64,000 nucleotides of DNA from Sphingomonadales bacterium UBA2369 (GTDB taxonomy: Bacteria > Pseudomonadota > Alphaproteobacteria > Sphingomonadales > Sphingomonadaceae). A program made the translations under genes and the position numbers. The DNA is taken from the NCBI GenBank assembly GCA_002344055.1, contig DDTH01000018.1, forward strand, positions 160,999 to 224,998. The letters are read 5' to 3'. Positions 52,536 to 61,458 of the stretch are shown here, in pieces (the stretch's first letter is position 1; every line of letters starts with the position of its first letter). The notes beneath the pieces are model-generated. The model made no database searches. It was not told the DNA's origin and worked only from the letters and a program-made list of their open reading frames with translations.

Positions 52536-53867
52536 CTAGGCCAACAGGCGCAGCGGCGATTCCAGGATCTTCTTCAGCGCCTGCATGAAGCTCGCCGCGT
52601 CCCAGCCGTCGACGACGCGGTGATCGCAGCTGATCGACAGGTTCATCATCTTGGCGACTGTAATCTTGCCGCCCTCGACGATCGGCGTTTCCTTGACCTT
52701 GTTGACCGCAATGATCGCGACCTCGGGCCGGTTGATCACCGGCGTCGAGACCACGCCGCCCATCGGGCCGAGGCTCGACAGAGTGATGGTGCCGCCGGTC
52801 AGTTCCTCGCGCGTCGCCTTGCCGGCGCGGGTCGCTTCGGCGAGGCGCAGCACTTCGGCGGCGAGACCCCAGATATCGCGGCTTTCGGCGTTGCGGATTA
52901 CTGCCACAGAGAGGCCGCTATCGGTCTGCGTCGCCATGCCCATATGCACGGCGCCGGAACGGTGGATGACGTTCGCATCGTCGTCATAGCGCGCGTTCAG
53001 CATCGGGAAGTCGGGAAGCACGCGGCACATGGCGGTGATCAGGAAGGGCAGCATGGTGAGCTTGGGATTGTCGCCGCGATCCTGATTCATCATCGCGCGG
53101 GTGGCTTCCAGCGCGGTGACATTCACTTCCTCGACATAGGTGAAATGCGGGATGCGGCGCTTGGCCTCCTGCATATTCTCGGCGATCTTGCGGCGCAGGC
53201 CGACGACCTTGATGTCCTCGTCCTGGGCCTTCGCCCGTGCGCCCGAAGGCCGGGCGCCGCCGCCATTGTACATCAGGTAGGCGTCGAGATCGGCGTGGCG
53301 GATGCGATCGCCGGCGAACTGGACCTGAGCCAGATCGATACCGAGGTCGCGGGCGCGGGCGCGCACGGCGGGCGAGGCCAGCACCTTGGCCGGAGCCGCA
53401 GCCTGCGCCGAAGTGACCGCAACATCCGCACGCCATTCGCCGACGCGCCGTTCGTCGGCACCCCGATCCTGATGCGGCTCCTCGCGCCGGTCGCTGCCGA
53501 TGCGGCGCTCCTCTGCCTCGACGTCCGCACTCGGCACCGCTTCGGCGATTTCCGGCGTGATTTCGGTCGCGCCGTCGCCCAGCGGCATTTCCTCTTCGAC
53601 TTGCGCAGGGGCAGCAACTTCGCCGCCCGCCGTCTCGATCACCACCAAGGTCGAGCCGATCGGAATCTGGTCGCCCACCTCGCCGGCGAGTTCGAGCACC
53701 TTGCCCGAAACCGGCGATTCCAGCTCGACCGTCGCCTTGTCGGTCATCATGTCGGCGATCTGCTGGTCTTCCTTGACCTCATCGCCCACGGCGATGTGCC
53801 AGGCGACGATCTCGGCCTCGGCAATGCCCTCGCCAATGTCGGGCAGGCGGAATTCGTAACGCGCCAT
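52536..53867 (-). CDS. Branched-chain 2-oxoacid dehydrogenase E2 (lipoamide acyltransferase)
   Basis: 443 residues from ATG 53867 (MARYEFRLPDIGEG). Lipoyl domain with Lys44 in MMTDKATVELES; linker rich in Glu and Arg; peripheral subunit-binding domain ASPAVRARARDLGIDLAQV; catalytic domain ending with SISCDHRVVDGWDAASF (His and Asp). It transfers the acyl group from E1 to CoA. Follows E1 beta by seven bases; the order E1 alpha - E1 beta - E2 is normal. Whether E3 is nearby is not visible. Confidence 0.92.
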   Translation of the reverse strand: MARYEFRLPDIGEGIAEAEIVAWHIAVGDEVKEDQQIADMMTDKATVELESPVSGKVLELAGEVGDQIPIGSTLVVIETAGGEVAAPAQVEEEMPLGDGATEITPEIAEAVPSADVEAEERRIGSDRREEPHQDRGADERRVGEWRADVAVTSAQAAAPAKVLASPAVRARARDLGIDLAQVQFAGDRIRHADLDAYLMYNGGGARPSGARAKAQDEDIKVVGLRRKIAENMQEAKRRIPHFTYVEEVNVTALEATRAMMNQDRGDNPKLTMLPFLITAMCRVLPDFPMLNARYDDDANVIHRSGAVHMGMATQTDSGLSVAVIRNAESRDIWGLAAEVLRLAEATRAGKATREELTGGTITLSSLGPMGGVVSTPVINRPEVAIIAVNKVKETPIVEGGKITVAKMMNLSISCDHRVVDGWDAASFMQALKKILESPLRLLA

Positions 53868-53874
53868 CTTGCGA

Positions 53875-54888
53875 TCAGCCCTCCAGAGCTTTCTTGAATG
53901 CGTTGCCGAGCCGGACCGGTCCGGGGAAATAGGCCCATTCGAGCGAGTGCGGGTACGGCGTGTCCCAGCCGCAAGCCCGCACCACGGGCGCCTCGAGATG
54001 ATAGAAGCAGCGCTCCTGCACGAGTGAAGCGAGCTCCGCGCCGAAGCCGCCGGTCCGCGTCGCTTCATGCACGACCACGCAGCGGCCGGTCTTCTTCACC
54101 GATTCCTCGATCGTCTCGATATCGACGGGAACGATCGTGCGCAGGTCGATCACCTCCGCGTCCACACCCGCCGCCTCCGCCGCCGCGAGCGCGACGTGGA
54201 CCATGGTGCCATAAGCAAGGATGGTCAGCTGCTCCCCTTCCTTCACCACGCGGGCCTTGCCGAGCGGGACGGTGTAATGGCCGTCGGGAACTTCGGAATC
54301 GGGGTGCTTGGACCAGGGCGTCACCGGCCGGTCGAAGAAGCCGTCGAACGGGCCGTTATAGATACGCTTCGGCTCGAAGAAGACGACCGGATCGTCATCC
54401 TCAATCGCCGCAATCAGCAGCCCCTTGGCGTCATAGGGCGTCGATGGAATCACCACCTTCAGGCCGGCGACATGCGCGAACAGGGCTTCCGGCGACTGGC
54501 TGTGCGTCTGCCCGCCGAAAATGCCGCCGCCATAGGGCGAGCGGATCACGAGCGGCACGTTCCATTCGCCGGCGGTGCGATAGCGGATCTTCGCCGCTTC
54601 GGAGACGATCTGGTCGTAGCCGGGATAGATGTAATCGGCGAACTGGATCTCCGCGACGGGGCGCAGGCCGTAGCAGGCCATGCCGATCGCGGTGGCCATG
54701 ATGCCATTCTCGGAAATCGGCGTGTCGAACACGCGGGTCTTGCCGAACTTCTGCTGCAGATGTTCGGTGACACGGAAGACGCCGCCGAAATAGCCGGCAT
54801 CCTCGCCCATCACCACGACATTGTCGTCGCGCTCCATCATCACGTGGTGGGCGTCGTTGAGCGCCTGGATCATATTGCGGACGGTCAT
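53875..54888 (-). CDS. 2-oxoisovalerate dehydrogenase E1 beta
   Basis: 337 residues from ATG 54888 (MTVRNMIQALNDAHHVMMER). MGEDAGYFGGVFRVTEHLQQKFG, TPISENGIMATAIGMACYGL and AEIQFADYIYPGYDQIVSEAAK are conserved in E1 beta of branched-chain 2-oxoacid dehydrogenases. Forms the E1 heterotetramer with the alpha subunit, overlapping its gene by four bases. The very long frame to 55176 reads into E1 alpha and is not used. Confidence 0.94.
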   Translation of the reverse strand: MTVRNMIQALNDAHHVMMERDDNVVVMGEDAGYFGGVFRVTEHLQQKFGKTRVFDTPISENGIMATAIGMACYGLRPVAEIQFADYIYPGYDQIVSEAAKIRYRTAGEWNVPLVIRSPYGGGIFGGQTHSQSPEALFAHVAGLKVVIPSTPYDAKGLLIAAIEDDDPVVFFEPKRIYNGPFDGFFDRPVTPWSKHPDSEVPDGHYTVPLGKARVVKEGEQLTILAYGTMVHVALAAAEAAGVDAEVIDLRTIVPVDIETIEESVKKTGRCVVVHEATRTGGFGAELASLVQERCFYHLEAPVVRACGWDTPYPHSLEWAYFPGPVRLGNAFKKALEG

Positions 54889-56180
54889 TGCGCCGCACCT
54901 CCGCCGAGCTTTTCCGCAAGCTCGGCCTTCATCTCCGCCTGCTGCTCGCGCAGATTCCAGGGCAGTTCCGCGAACACATCCTGGAACATTGTCTCGACCT
55001 GCTGCGGGAAGTCGATCGTCGCGGCGCGCAGCACGCCATTCTCCTCGGCCTGCTTCTGCGCGGCGCGAACCTCGGCGTCGATCTCGGCATCCATCGCCGC
55101 CTGCCGCGCGTCGTCCCATTCGCCCAGCAGGCGCAGATGCTGCGCCAGCCGCTCGATCGGATCGCCCAGCGGCCAATTGTCCGGCTCCTCCTTCGGCCGA
55201 TAACCCGTGGGGTCATCGGAGGTGGAATGGCCTTCCTTGCGGTAGGTGAACATCTCGATCAGGGTCGGGCCGAGGTTCGAGCGCGCCCGGTCCGCCGCCC
55301 AGCGGGTCGCGGCATAGACGCCGAGCGGATCGTTGCCGTCCACGCGCAGACCCGGCAGGCCATAGCCTATCGCGCGCGCCGCGAAGGTCGTCAGCTGACC
55401 GCCGGCGATGCCGGAGAAGCTGGAAATCGCCCACTGATTGTTAACGACGTTCAGGATCACCGGCGCACGATAGACGCCTGCGAAAATGCAGGCGGAATGG
55501 AAATCGCCTTCCGCCGTCGAACCATCGCCGATCCAGGCAGCGGCGATCCGGCTGTCGCCCTTGATCGCGCTCGCCATCGCCCAGCCCACCGCCTGCGGCA
55601 CCTGCGTCGCCAGATTGCCGGAGATGGAGAAGAAGCCGTGCTTGCGGTCCGAATACATGATCGGCAGCTGGCGACCCTGTAGTTTGTCGCCTTTGTTCGA
55701 GTAGATCTGGTTCATCATCTCGACGAGCGGATAGCCGCGCGAGACAAGCAGGCCCTGCTGCCGGTAGGTGGGGAAACACATGTCCTCGAAATCGAGCGCG
55801 GCCGCAGCGGCGACGGCCACCGCCTCTTCGCCCTTGGACTTCATGTAGAAACTGGTCTTGCCCTGCCGCTGGGCGCGGAACATGCGTTCGTCGAAGGCGC
55901 GGACGACACTCATGTCGCGCAGCATCTTGCGCAGCAATCCGGCGTCGAGCCGCGGGTCCCAAGGGCCAACCGCGCGGCCTTCCTCATCCAGCACGCGCAC
56001 CAGCGAGGTGCAGAGCGGATGCGTTTCCGAGGCGGGACAGGCGACGTCGGGCCGCGGCGCGGCGCCGGCGGCGGGCACCTTCACCCAGCTGAAATCGGGG
56101 TCGTCGCCGGGGCGCGCGCCCGGCTCCGGCACATGAAGTGAGAGCGCCGGGCGGTTCGGGCGCTCGCTGTCGTTCGACAT
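54885..56180 (-). CDS. 2-oxoisovalerate dehydrogenase E1 alpha
   Basis: 431 residues from ATG 56180; ATG 56186 would add two residues. Thiamine diphosphate site GDGSTAEGDFHSACIFAGVY with NNQWAISS; phosphorylation-loop-like RKEGHSTSDDPTGYRP. Oxidative decarboxylation of branched-chain 2-oxo acids derived from Val, Leu and Ile. First gene of the E1 alpha - E1 beta - E2 operon. Upstream lies a 141-base divergent region facing the amidohydrolase gene. Confidence 0.94.
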   Translation of the reverse strand: MSNDSERPNRPALSLHVPEPGARPGDDPDFSWVKVPAAGAAPRPDVACPASETHPLCTSLVRVLDEEGRAVGPWDPRLDAGLLRKMLRDMSVVRAFDERMFRAQRQGKTSFYMKSKGEEAVAVAAAAALDFEDMCFPTYRQQGLLVSRGYPLVEMMNQIYSNKGDKLQGRQLPIMYSDRKHGFFSISGNLATQVPQAVGWAMASAIKGDSRIAAAWIGDGSTAEGDFHSACIFAGVYRAPVILNVVNNQWAISSFSGIAGGQLTTFAARAIGYGLPGLRVDGNDPLGVYAATRWAADRARSNLGPTLIEMFTYRKEGHSTSDDPTGYRPKEEPDNWPLGDPIERLAQHLRLLGEWDDARQAAMDAEIDAEVRAAQKQAEENGVLRAATIDFPQQVETMFQDVFAELPWNLREQQAEMKAELAEKLGGGAAQ

Positions 56181-56321
56181 CCTCATCCTGCGTTTCTTAA
56201 TCGTTGGGCCGCGCCCTAGTTCATTTTTTTGAGTGATGCACCCCTGCTCTCGCGCCCCATTGCAGCCCGGCTTGGCTTGTGTAGTATTCGCCTAAGACAC
56301 AGGATCGGGGAGGAGAGTAGA

Positions 56322-57734
56322 ATGCGCCTGCCGAAGCTTATCGCCGCTATGTTCGCGCTGTCCGCAGCCGCCATGGCCCAGGCCGAGCCGGTCGCGATCG
56401 TCGGGGCCGACGTGCTGCCCATGACCGGCACCGAGCGCCTCTCCGACCAGACCGTCATTATCGACGGCGACCGCATCGTCTCAATCGGCCCCAGCCGCTC
56501 CACCCCCGTCCCCGCCGGCGCGCGACGGATCGAGGCGCGCGGTATGACCCTGATGCCCGGACTGGTCGACATGCACGTCCATCTCGCACCGACGCCCGGC
56601 GCGGAAGGCGATGCCGCGCATCGCGCCATGTCGGTGATGCTCGGCCACGGCGTCACCACCGCGCGTGGCATGGCCGGATCGCCGAACAATCTGGTGGTGC
56701 GCGAGGCGGTCGAGGCGGGGACGGTTGCCGGCCCGCGTCTCTATGCCGCCGCGCCCGCTTTGCATGTACAGAACACGCCGAGCGCCGAAGCGGCCCGCAC
56801 TGCCGTCGCTGCCGCACAACAGGCGGGCTATGACCTGATCAAATCGCACCATCTCGAGGACCCGGCCATCTGGCAGGCGGTGCAGGACGAGGCCCGCCGG
56901 ATCGGCCTTCCCACCGGCGGCCACGTCACCAACCAGGTTGGCGTTGAACGCGCCGCCGGGGCAGGCCAGCAGATCGAGCATCTGGACGGCGTGCTCTACG
57001 CCTTGCTGCCCGCGGACGCGCCGGAGCGGCAAATCCCGTTCGCGCAAATCCCGCCGCCGGAGGTGGTGCTGGCTGCGAGCCGCGCGAGCGATACGCAGAT
57101 CGAGGCCTTGGCGCGCCGCCTGCTCGCGGCCCGCTCCTGGCACGTGCCGACCCTCGGTCTGTTCGAGAAGCTTGTCGATCCGGCGCTGACTGCGGACAGT
57201 CTGCGCGCCCGCCCGGAAATGCGGTTTGTGCCCGATCCGGTGCTGCAGCAATGGGGCCAGCAGCGCACCGGCTTCCTGCAGCAATCGGGCTATACTGCGG
57301 AGACCGCGGCCGCCTTCACCGCGCTGCGCCAGCGGATTGTCCGCATCTTCCACCGCGCCGGCGTGCCGATGATGGCTGGTTCCGACACCGCGCAGAGCTT
57401 TCACCTGTTCGGCCCGGGCACGATCGAGGAAGTCGAGGCCCTTCACCGCGCCGGTCTCACCCCGCTCGAGGCGCTGCGTAGCGCCACCGTCACGCCGCGC
57501 GACTATTTCCGATCGCTGCCCAATGGCGGCTCCGCGCGGGGCTGGCGCGCCGATTTCGGCACGGTCGAGCCGGGTGCACGCGCCGACCTGATCCTGCTGC
57601 GTGGCGATCCGTCGCGCGACCTGACCGCCTTGCGTCAGCTCGACACCGTGATCGCCGCTGGCCGCGTGCATGATCGCGCCGCGCTCGATCGCCTGCTGGA
57701 AGCGGCGGCGCGGGCTGCTAAACAGCCGGTCTGA
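56322..57734 (+). CDS. Secreted metal-dependent amidohydrolase
   Basis: 470 residues from ATG 56322 after AGGAGAG. Signal peptide LPKLIAAMFALSAAAMAQAEP. Metal ligands: LVDMHVHLAP (His-x-His), Lys in DLIKSHHLEDP, His in TGGHVTN and IEHLDG, Asp in MAGSDTAQS, the set of the amidohydrolase superfamily. Related proteins are imidazolonepropionase-like or prolidase-like periplasmic enzymes. Substrate unknown. Followed 11 bases later by the histidine phosphatase. Confidence 0.85.
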   Translation: MRLPKLIAAMFALSAAAMAQAEPVAIVGADVLPMTGTERLSDQTVIIDGDRIVSIGPSRSTPVPAGARRIEARGMTLMPGLVDMHVHLAPTPGAEGDAAHRAMSVMLGHGVTTARGMAGSPNNLVVREAVEAGTVAGPRLYAAAPALHVQNTPSAEAARTAVAAAQQAGYDLIKSHHLEDPAIWQAVQDEARRIGLPTGGHVTNQVGVERAAGAGQQIEHLDGVLYALLPADAPERQIPFAQIPPPEVVLAASRASDTQIEALARRLLAARSWHVPTLGLFEKLVDPALTADSLRARPEMRFVPDPVLQQWGQQRTGFLQQSGYTAETAAAFTALRQRIVRIFHRAGVPMMAGSDTAQSFHLFGPGTIEEVEALHRAGLTPLEALRSATVTPRDYFRSLPNGGSARGWRADFGTVEPGARADLILLRGDPSRDLTALRQLDTVIAAGRVHDRAALDRLLEAAARAAKQPV

Positions 57735-57745
57735 GGAGAGATTCC

Positions 57746-58231
57746 ATGCGCTTCATCCTGCTGCCGCTGCTGCTGGCCCTGACCGCCTGCGTGACCGTGG
57801 ATGACAATGCCGGCGGCGAGCCGCTTTATTATGTGATGCGGCACCTGAACACGCCGGAGGGGCAGCGCGATCCGGACCTTCTGCCCGAGGGCACGGCGGC
57901 GGCGGCGCGGGTGCCCGAGTTGATGGCGCGGCAACGGCCGGCGGCTATCTATGTCAGCGATTTCAAGCGGACCCGGCAGACGGCGGCGGCGGTCGCGGCG
58001 CGCTGGGGCCTCACCCCGATCGTCTACAATCCGGCCGACACGCCCGGCCTGGTCGCCCGCGTCCGGGCGGGGCCATGGCCGGTGCTGATCGTCGGCCATT
58101 CCAACACCGTACCGGACATTGTCGAACAGCTTGGCGGCTCCCGCCCCGCCCCGCTCAGCCATCCCGATTTCGGCGATCTGTGGCGGATCGAGGCGAACGG
58201 GACGACCGTGCGGTTGCGGGTGCCCTCCTAG
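57746..58231 (+). CDS. Lipoprotein of the histidine phosphatase family
   Basis: 161 residues. A lipobox LTAC (residue about 15) indicates an acylated protein. The phosphatase core is visible: VMRHLNTPEGQRDPDL (first His, here RH followed by Leu instead of the usual Gly/Ala), DFKRTRQTAAAVA and GHSNTVPDIVEQLGG (second His). Substrate unknown. Coupled behind the amidohydrolase; its end overlaps the convergent small membrane gene by four bases. Confidence 0.8.
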   Translation: MRFILLPLLLALTACVTVDDNAGGEPLYYVMRHLNTPEGQRDPDLLPEGTAAAARVPELMARQRPAAIYVSDFKRTRQTAAAVAARWGLTPIVYNPADTPGLVARVRAGPWPVLIVGHSNTVPDIVEQLGGSRPAPLSHPDFGDLWRIEANGTTVRLRVPS

Positions 58232-58452
58232 AGGTCGACGCAGCTGGCGATCGCCTCCAGCTGCCGCACCCGCACTTTCAACTCCGCAATCTCGCCGCGC
58301 TCCTCGCCGCGACCCGGGGCCGCGCGGGTCAGTTCGGCGCGCTTCAGATCGATCCAACCCTGCCACATGCGCAAGCTTGCCATCAGCAGTGCCGCGAGCG
58401 CCGCCAGGCCGAAGCCGGCGAGGATCAGGCTGGTCTGGGCGGCTTCGGTCAT
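58228..58452 (-). CDS. Small membrane protein with coiled coil, PspB-like layout
   Basis: 74 residues: one hydrophobic helix (ILAGFGLAALAALLMASLRMW) followed by a charged helical segment ending in IAELKVRVRQLEAIAS, which fits a PspB-type anchor with a short coiled coil. Family membership is not certain. It follows the PspC gene by 28 bases on the same strand, so a phage-shock type membrane-stress group is probable. Confidence 0.55.
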   Translation of the reverse strand: MTEAAQTSLILAGFGLAALAALLMASLRMWQGWIDLKRAELTRAAPGRGEERGEIAELKVRVRQLEAIASCVDL

Positions 58453-58480
58453 ACTCTCCTCCCCTGCTTGTTATCGCGGC

Positions 58481-58828
58481 TCAGCGCAGCGAGTCGATCT
58501 CGCGCGCCAGGCGGGTGCCGGAACTGGTCACGTCACGCTCTAGCGCCTGCAGGCGGCGGTCGAGGTCGCGCATCGTCTCGCGCGCTTCCTCGGCGCGGCC
58601 GTCCTTCGCGGCCTTTGTCGGCTTCGCGCTCTTCCCCTTCTGATCGACGACCATCGCAACCAGGAAATAGCCGAACACGACCAGCGGGAAGGTCATGAGC
58701 GCGGAGATCGCCATGCCCACCCGGACCAGGGTCACGTCCACATCGAAATGGTTGGCGATGCCGGCGCAGACGCCGAGGACCTTGCCATTCTCACGGTCGA
58801 TCCGGAACGGCGCGCGATGATTTTCCAC
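58481..58828 (-). CDS. PspC domain protein
   Basis: 115 residues from GTG 58828 with AAGGAAG upstream; a longer frame to 58867 is possible. FRIDRENGKVLGVCAGIANHFDVDVTLVRVGMAI and PLVVFGYFLVAMVVDQ are the PspC domain: two short helices that anchor to the membrane. The C-terminal part is a charged coiled coil (RETMRDLDRRLQALERD). PspC links membrane stress to PspA. Neither pspA nor pspF is in this window. Confidence 0.85.
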   Translation of the reverse strand: MENHRAPFRIDRENGKVLGVCAGIANHFDVDVTLVRVGMAISALMTFPLVVFGYFLVAMVVDQKGKSAKPTKAAKDGRAEEARETMRDLDRRLQALERDVTSSGTRLAREIDSLR

Positions 58829-58859
58829 TTTGGCTTCCTTCGAAATTCGTTGTTGGGGG

Positions 58860-59000
58860 TCAGGCAATCTGCTGCTGCGCGGCGGGGCCGTCGGCGGGGA
58901 TGCTGACGGGGCCGGCGGCGGCGGTGATGAAGATCGCCGAGACGGCCAGCGCAGCGGCGGCCGAGGCGATGTTGCGGCGGATGTTGCGGATCATGGTCAT
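58860..59000 (-). CDS. Small exported or membrane peptide, unrecognised
   Basis: 46 residues from ATG 59000 with AGGAGG seven bases upstream. Sequence has RNIRRNIASAAAALAVSAIF followed by a short GP/PADGP tail and QQQIA, like an uncleaved signal anchor. Same strand as pspC, 31 bases ahead of it. Too short for most gene finders, but the ribosome-binding site is excellent. Function unknown. Confidence 0.6.
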   Translation of the reverse strand: MTMIRNIRRNIASAAAALAVSAIFITAAAGPVSIPADGPAAQQQIA

Positions 59001-59164
59001 GTCATTTCCTCCTGATTGGCATTGGCTTCGTATGCGGCATGCTTTGCAGCCGACGTGCCAATCGCCATTTTTGGCGGAAATGCGTGCTTTTTGGGCTGCG
59101 CGCGGATTTTCAGCGCGTCGCCTGATCCTGAATGTTGGTGATTTTCACCAAGTCTGCGGGCCGC

Positions 59165-59419
59165 TCAGGCGGCGGGCGCGACGTGATCCGATGCGCGGCG
59201 GCGCTGGCCGTTATCCTTGCGGGTCAATTCCATCAGCCGCGCCCCGGCCATGAAGACCGCGATCGGACAGACGGTCATCAGCAGCCAGCCGCCGACACCC
59301 GGATAGGCGTCCAGATATTGCATCCCCCGGCTGATCGCCCCGACCGCGAGCGCGTAGGTGACCGCGCACGCCTCGAAGCGGTTCTTGATGACGAACAGTC
59401 GCGCGAACTTGCCCCACAT
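59165..59419 (-). CDS. Small membrane protein, hypothetical
   Basis: 84 residues with two hydrophobic segments (AVTYALAVGAISRGMQYL and GWLLMTVCPIAVFMAGARLM) and a basic tail. No family recognised. Lies alone between the psp group and the DUF2891 gene, on the minus strand. Confidence 0.6.
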   Translation of the reverse strand: MWGKFARLFVIKNRFEACAVTYALAVGAISRGMQYLDAYPGVGGWLLMTVCPIAVFMAGARLMELTRKDNGQRRRASDHVAPAA

Positions 59420-59527
59420 ATCGGAACACCCCTCTTTGCCGGAACAGCAGCAAAGAGCGGGCCAATGGCGGATTTCCGCGGTTTTCAGCTTGGGCGGCTT
59501 AACCTTTTGTAAACCATGCCGACAGTT

Positions 59528-60508
59528 TCAGCCGGGCTGCTCCAGCGCCAGCAAGGCGAACGTCGCCAGCCAATGTTCGCCCATATAGTCGCCGGTGACA
59601 TGCGGCAGGCTGGCGTCGAGATGGGCGTCGGCGATCTTCTCTGCTCGTGCCGCCGCCGGGGCTTCGGCAATCCCGCGCCAGCACCAGGCGCGCGACAGGT
59701 TCAATCCATCGAGGTGGGCGATCTTGCCATCGCTCCGGTCGGACACGAAGGCGGGCGTGAACAGGCTTTCCGGTTCGCCCTGCTCGAGCCGTGGCAGGAA
59801 GGCATCGAGCCATTCGTCGAACGATGGCCCGGGCATCATCCGGCTCATCAGCAGCGCCTCGGTAAGCGCGGGCGATAGGAATTCGTCGCCGCCCGGTTCC
59901 CATGCCTGGCACTCATAGTCATCGAGGAAATAGTCCATCGCGCGCAGACGAATGTCTTCCAGCAAGTCCGCGTCATTCGTCTCCGCCCATTCCGCCGCGA
60001 GGATCATCGCGAAGGCGGTGTTGAAATGGGTCCCGACGCGGATCGGGTAGGTCAGCTTGGCGAGATACGCGCGAAAGCGATCCGCGAACGCACGGGCCAA
60101 AGGCTCCAGCACTTCGCCATAACCACCGCGCTGGGCCTCCGCGTGCAGCGCCAGCAGCCAGGCCCAGCCATAAGGCCGCTCGAACCCGCCGCTATAGGCC
60201 CGGTCGAGATAGGCCAGTTCGCCCGCCACCTTGTCCGGCACGATCATCTCGTCGAGCAGGGCGTCGATCCGCGGCGCGGCGGGCAGGTCCGGGAACAGCC
60301 GCCGCAGCCGCATCAGCAGCCAATAGCCGTGCACGCAGCTGTGCCAGTCGAAGCTGCCGAAGAAGATCGGGTGCAGCGCGCGCGGCCCGCGCACATCTTC
60401 CGGCCCGTCCATCACATGGTCGAGCTTATGCGGATATTCGCGGGTGACGTGACCCAGCGCGGCCTCGGCGAAGCGTTGGGCGATTTCAGGCGTCAGTTCG
60501 TGTGCCAT
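59528..60508 (-). CDS. DUF2891 domain protein
   Basis: 326 residues from ATG 60508. HPIFFGSFDWHSCVHGYWLLMRL and YGWAWLLALHAEAQ, then VGTHFNTAFAMILAAEWA and ECQAWEPGGDEFLSPALTEA, match the all-helical DUF2891 family with toroid-like repeats. Function unknown. It overlaps the end of the DUF979 gene by 16 bases and belongs to the oxoproline-type cluster, in which DUF2891 is a repeated partner (knowledge of gene neighbourhoods, not checked here). Confidence 0.85.
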   Translation of the reverse strand: MAHELTPEIAQRFAEAALGHVTREYPHKLDHVMDGPEDVRGPRALHPIFFGSFDWHSCVHGYWLLMRLRRLFPDLPAAPRIDALLDEMIVPDKVAGELAYLDRAYSGGFERPYGWAWLLALHAEAQRGGYGEVLEPLARAFADRFRAYLAKLTYPIRVGTHFNTAFAMILAAEWAETNDADLLEDIRLRAMDYFLDDYECQAWEPGGDEFLSPALTEALLMSRMMPGPSFDEWLDAFLPRLEQGEPESLFTPAFVSDRSDGKIAHLDGLNLSRAWCWRGIAEAPAAARAEKIADAHLDASLPHVTGDYMGEHWLATFALLALEQPG

Positions 60509-61458
60509 GGGAATGCGAAGATCCAGATGAAGAGGATGTTGATCGCCAGCATCGGCACGGCGGTGCCGATCTGCGCCTTGATGACGGCATTGCGGTCCTT
60601 CAGTTCCAGCAGGCTCGCCGGGACCAGATTGAAGTTGGCCGCCATCGGCGTCATCAGCGTCCCGCAGAAGCCGGCCAGCATGCCGATCGCGCCGACCACG
60701 GCCGGATCGCCGCCATGCTCGACCAGCAGCAAAGGCACGGCGATCGCGCTCGCCATGATCGGAAAGGCCGCGAAGGCGTTGCCGGTCAGGATGGTGAAAA
60801 GCGCCATGCCGAGGCCGAAGGCGGCCACGGCCGGGAAGATCATCCCGGATGGAATGATGCCGCCAACGGAATCGCCGATCAGGTCGCCCACCCCGGCATC
60901 CTTCAGCACCACGCCGAACGCGGCCAGCATCAACGGCAGCACGGCCGCCCAGCCGACCGCGTCCATCAGCCGGCGGCCTTCCTGGAGCGGCGCGAGCACA
61001 GGCGGCTTCAGCCAGACATAGAGCGTTGCCAGCGCGAGCAGCACGCCGACGCAGAGCAGGACGAGCGTCTCTCGGTTCGCTGCAAAGAGGCCGAGTGCAG
61101 CGAGCGGCGGGACGTAGAGGAACAACAAGGTGCCGATCACTGCAGTCAGCAACACGATCAGGATCGGCAGGAACAGGCGGTCGCCATACCGGTCGCCGAA
61201 CGAGACCCTCTGCTCCTCGCCCACTTCCGCCGCGCCGCGACCCAGCCAGCCGAAGGTCGCGATCCCGGCCACCGCGAGCACGATCAGGCCATTGGCGAAG
61301 TCGCCGAGCCAGGTGCCGCCGATCAGGCTGAGCGCGATGAGTCCCCAGAAAATGGCATTGCCGAAGCGCTTGGGGTTGGTGCGATCCGTGATGCTCAGGA
61401 CCGCGAAGGCCAGAAACATCGCGCCAATCAGGAAATAGACGGTCTGGAGGCCGATCAT
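60493..61458 (-). CDS. DUF979 permease subunit
   Basis: 321 residues from ATG 61458 (MIGLQTVYFLIGAMFLAF). About ten hydrophobic helices; GNAIFWGLIALSLIGGTWLG, FTILTGNAFAAFPIMASAI and GMLAGFCGTLMTPMAANFNLVP are typical of DUF979. With DUF969 it forms a two-gene inner-membrane transporter. The start overlaps the DUF969 end by four bases. Probable substrate is 5-oxoproline or a related small acid (inference from neighbours). Confidence 0.85.
   Translation of the reverse strand: MIGLQTVYFLIGAMFLAFAVLSITDRTNPKRFGNAIFWGLIALSLIGGTWLGDFANGLIVLAVAGIATFGWLGRGAAEVGEEQRVSFGDRYGDRLFLPILIVLLTAVIGTLLFLYVPPLAALGLFAANRETLVLLCVGVLLALATLYVWLKPPVLAPLQEGRRLMDAVGWAAVLPLMLAAFGVVLKDAGVGDLIGDSVGGIIPSGMIFPAVAAFGLGMALFTILTGNAFAAFPIMASAIAVPLLLVEHGGDPAVVGAIGMLAGFCGTLMTPMAANFNLVPASLLELKDRNAVIKAQIGTAVPMLAINILFIWIFAFPWHTN

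Noticed and set aside
52620..53897. 425-codon plus-strand frame opposite the E2 gene
   Set aside because: Antisense shadow of the lipoamide acyltransferase; no motif and no ribosome-binding site.
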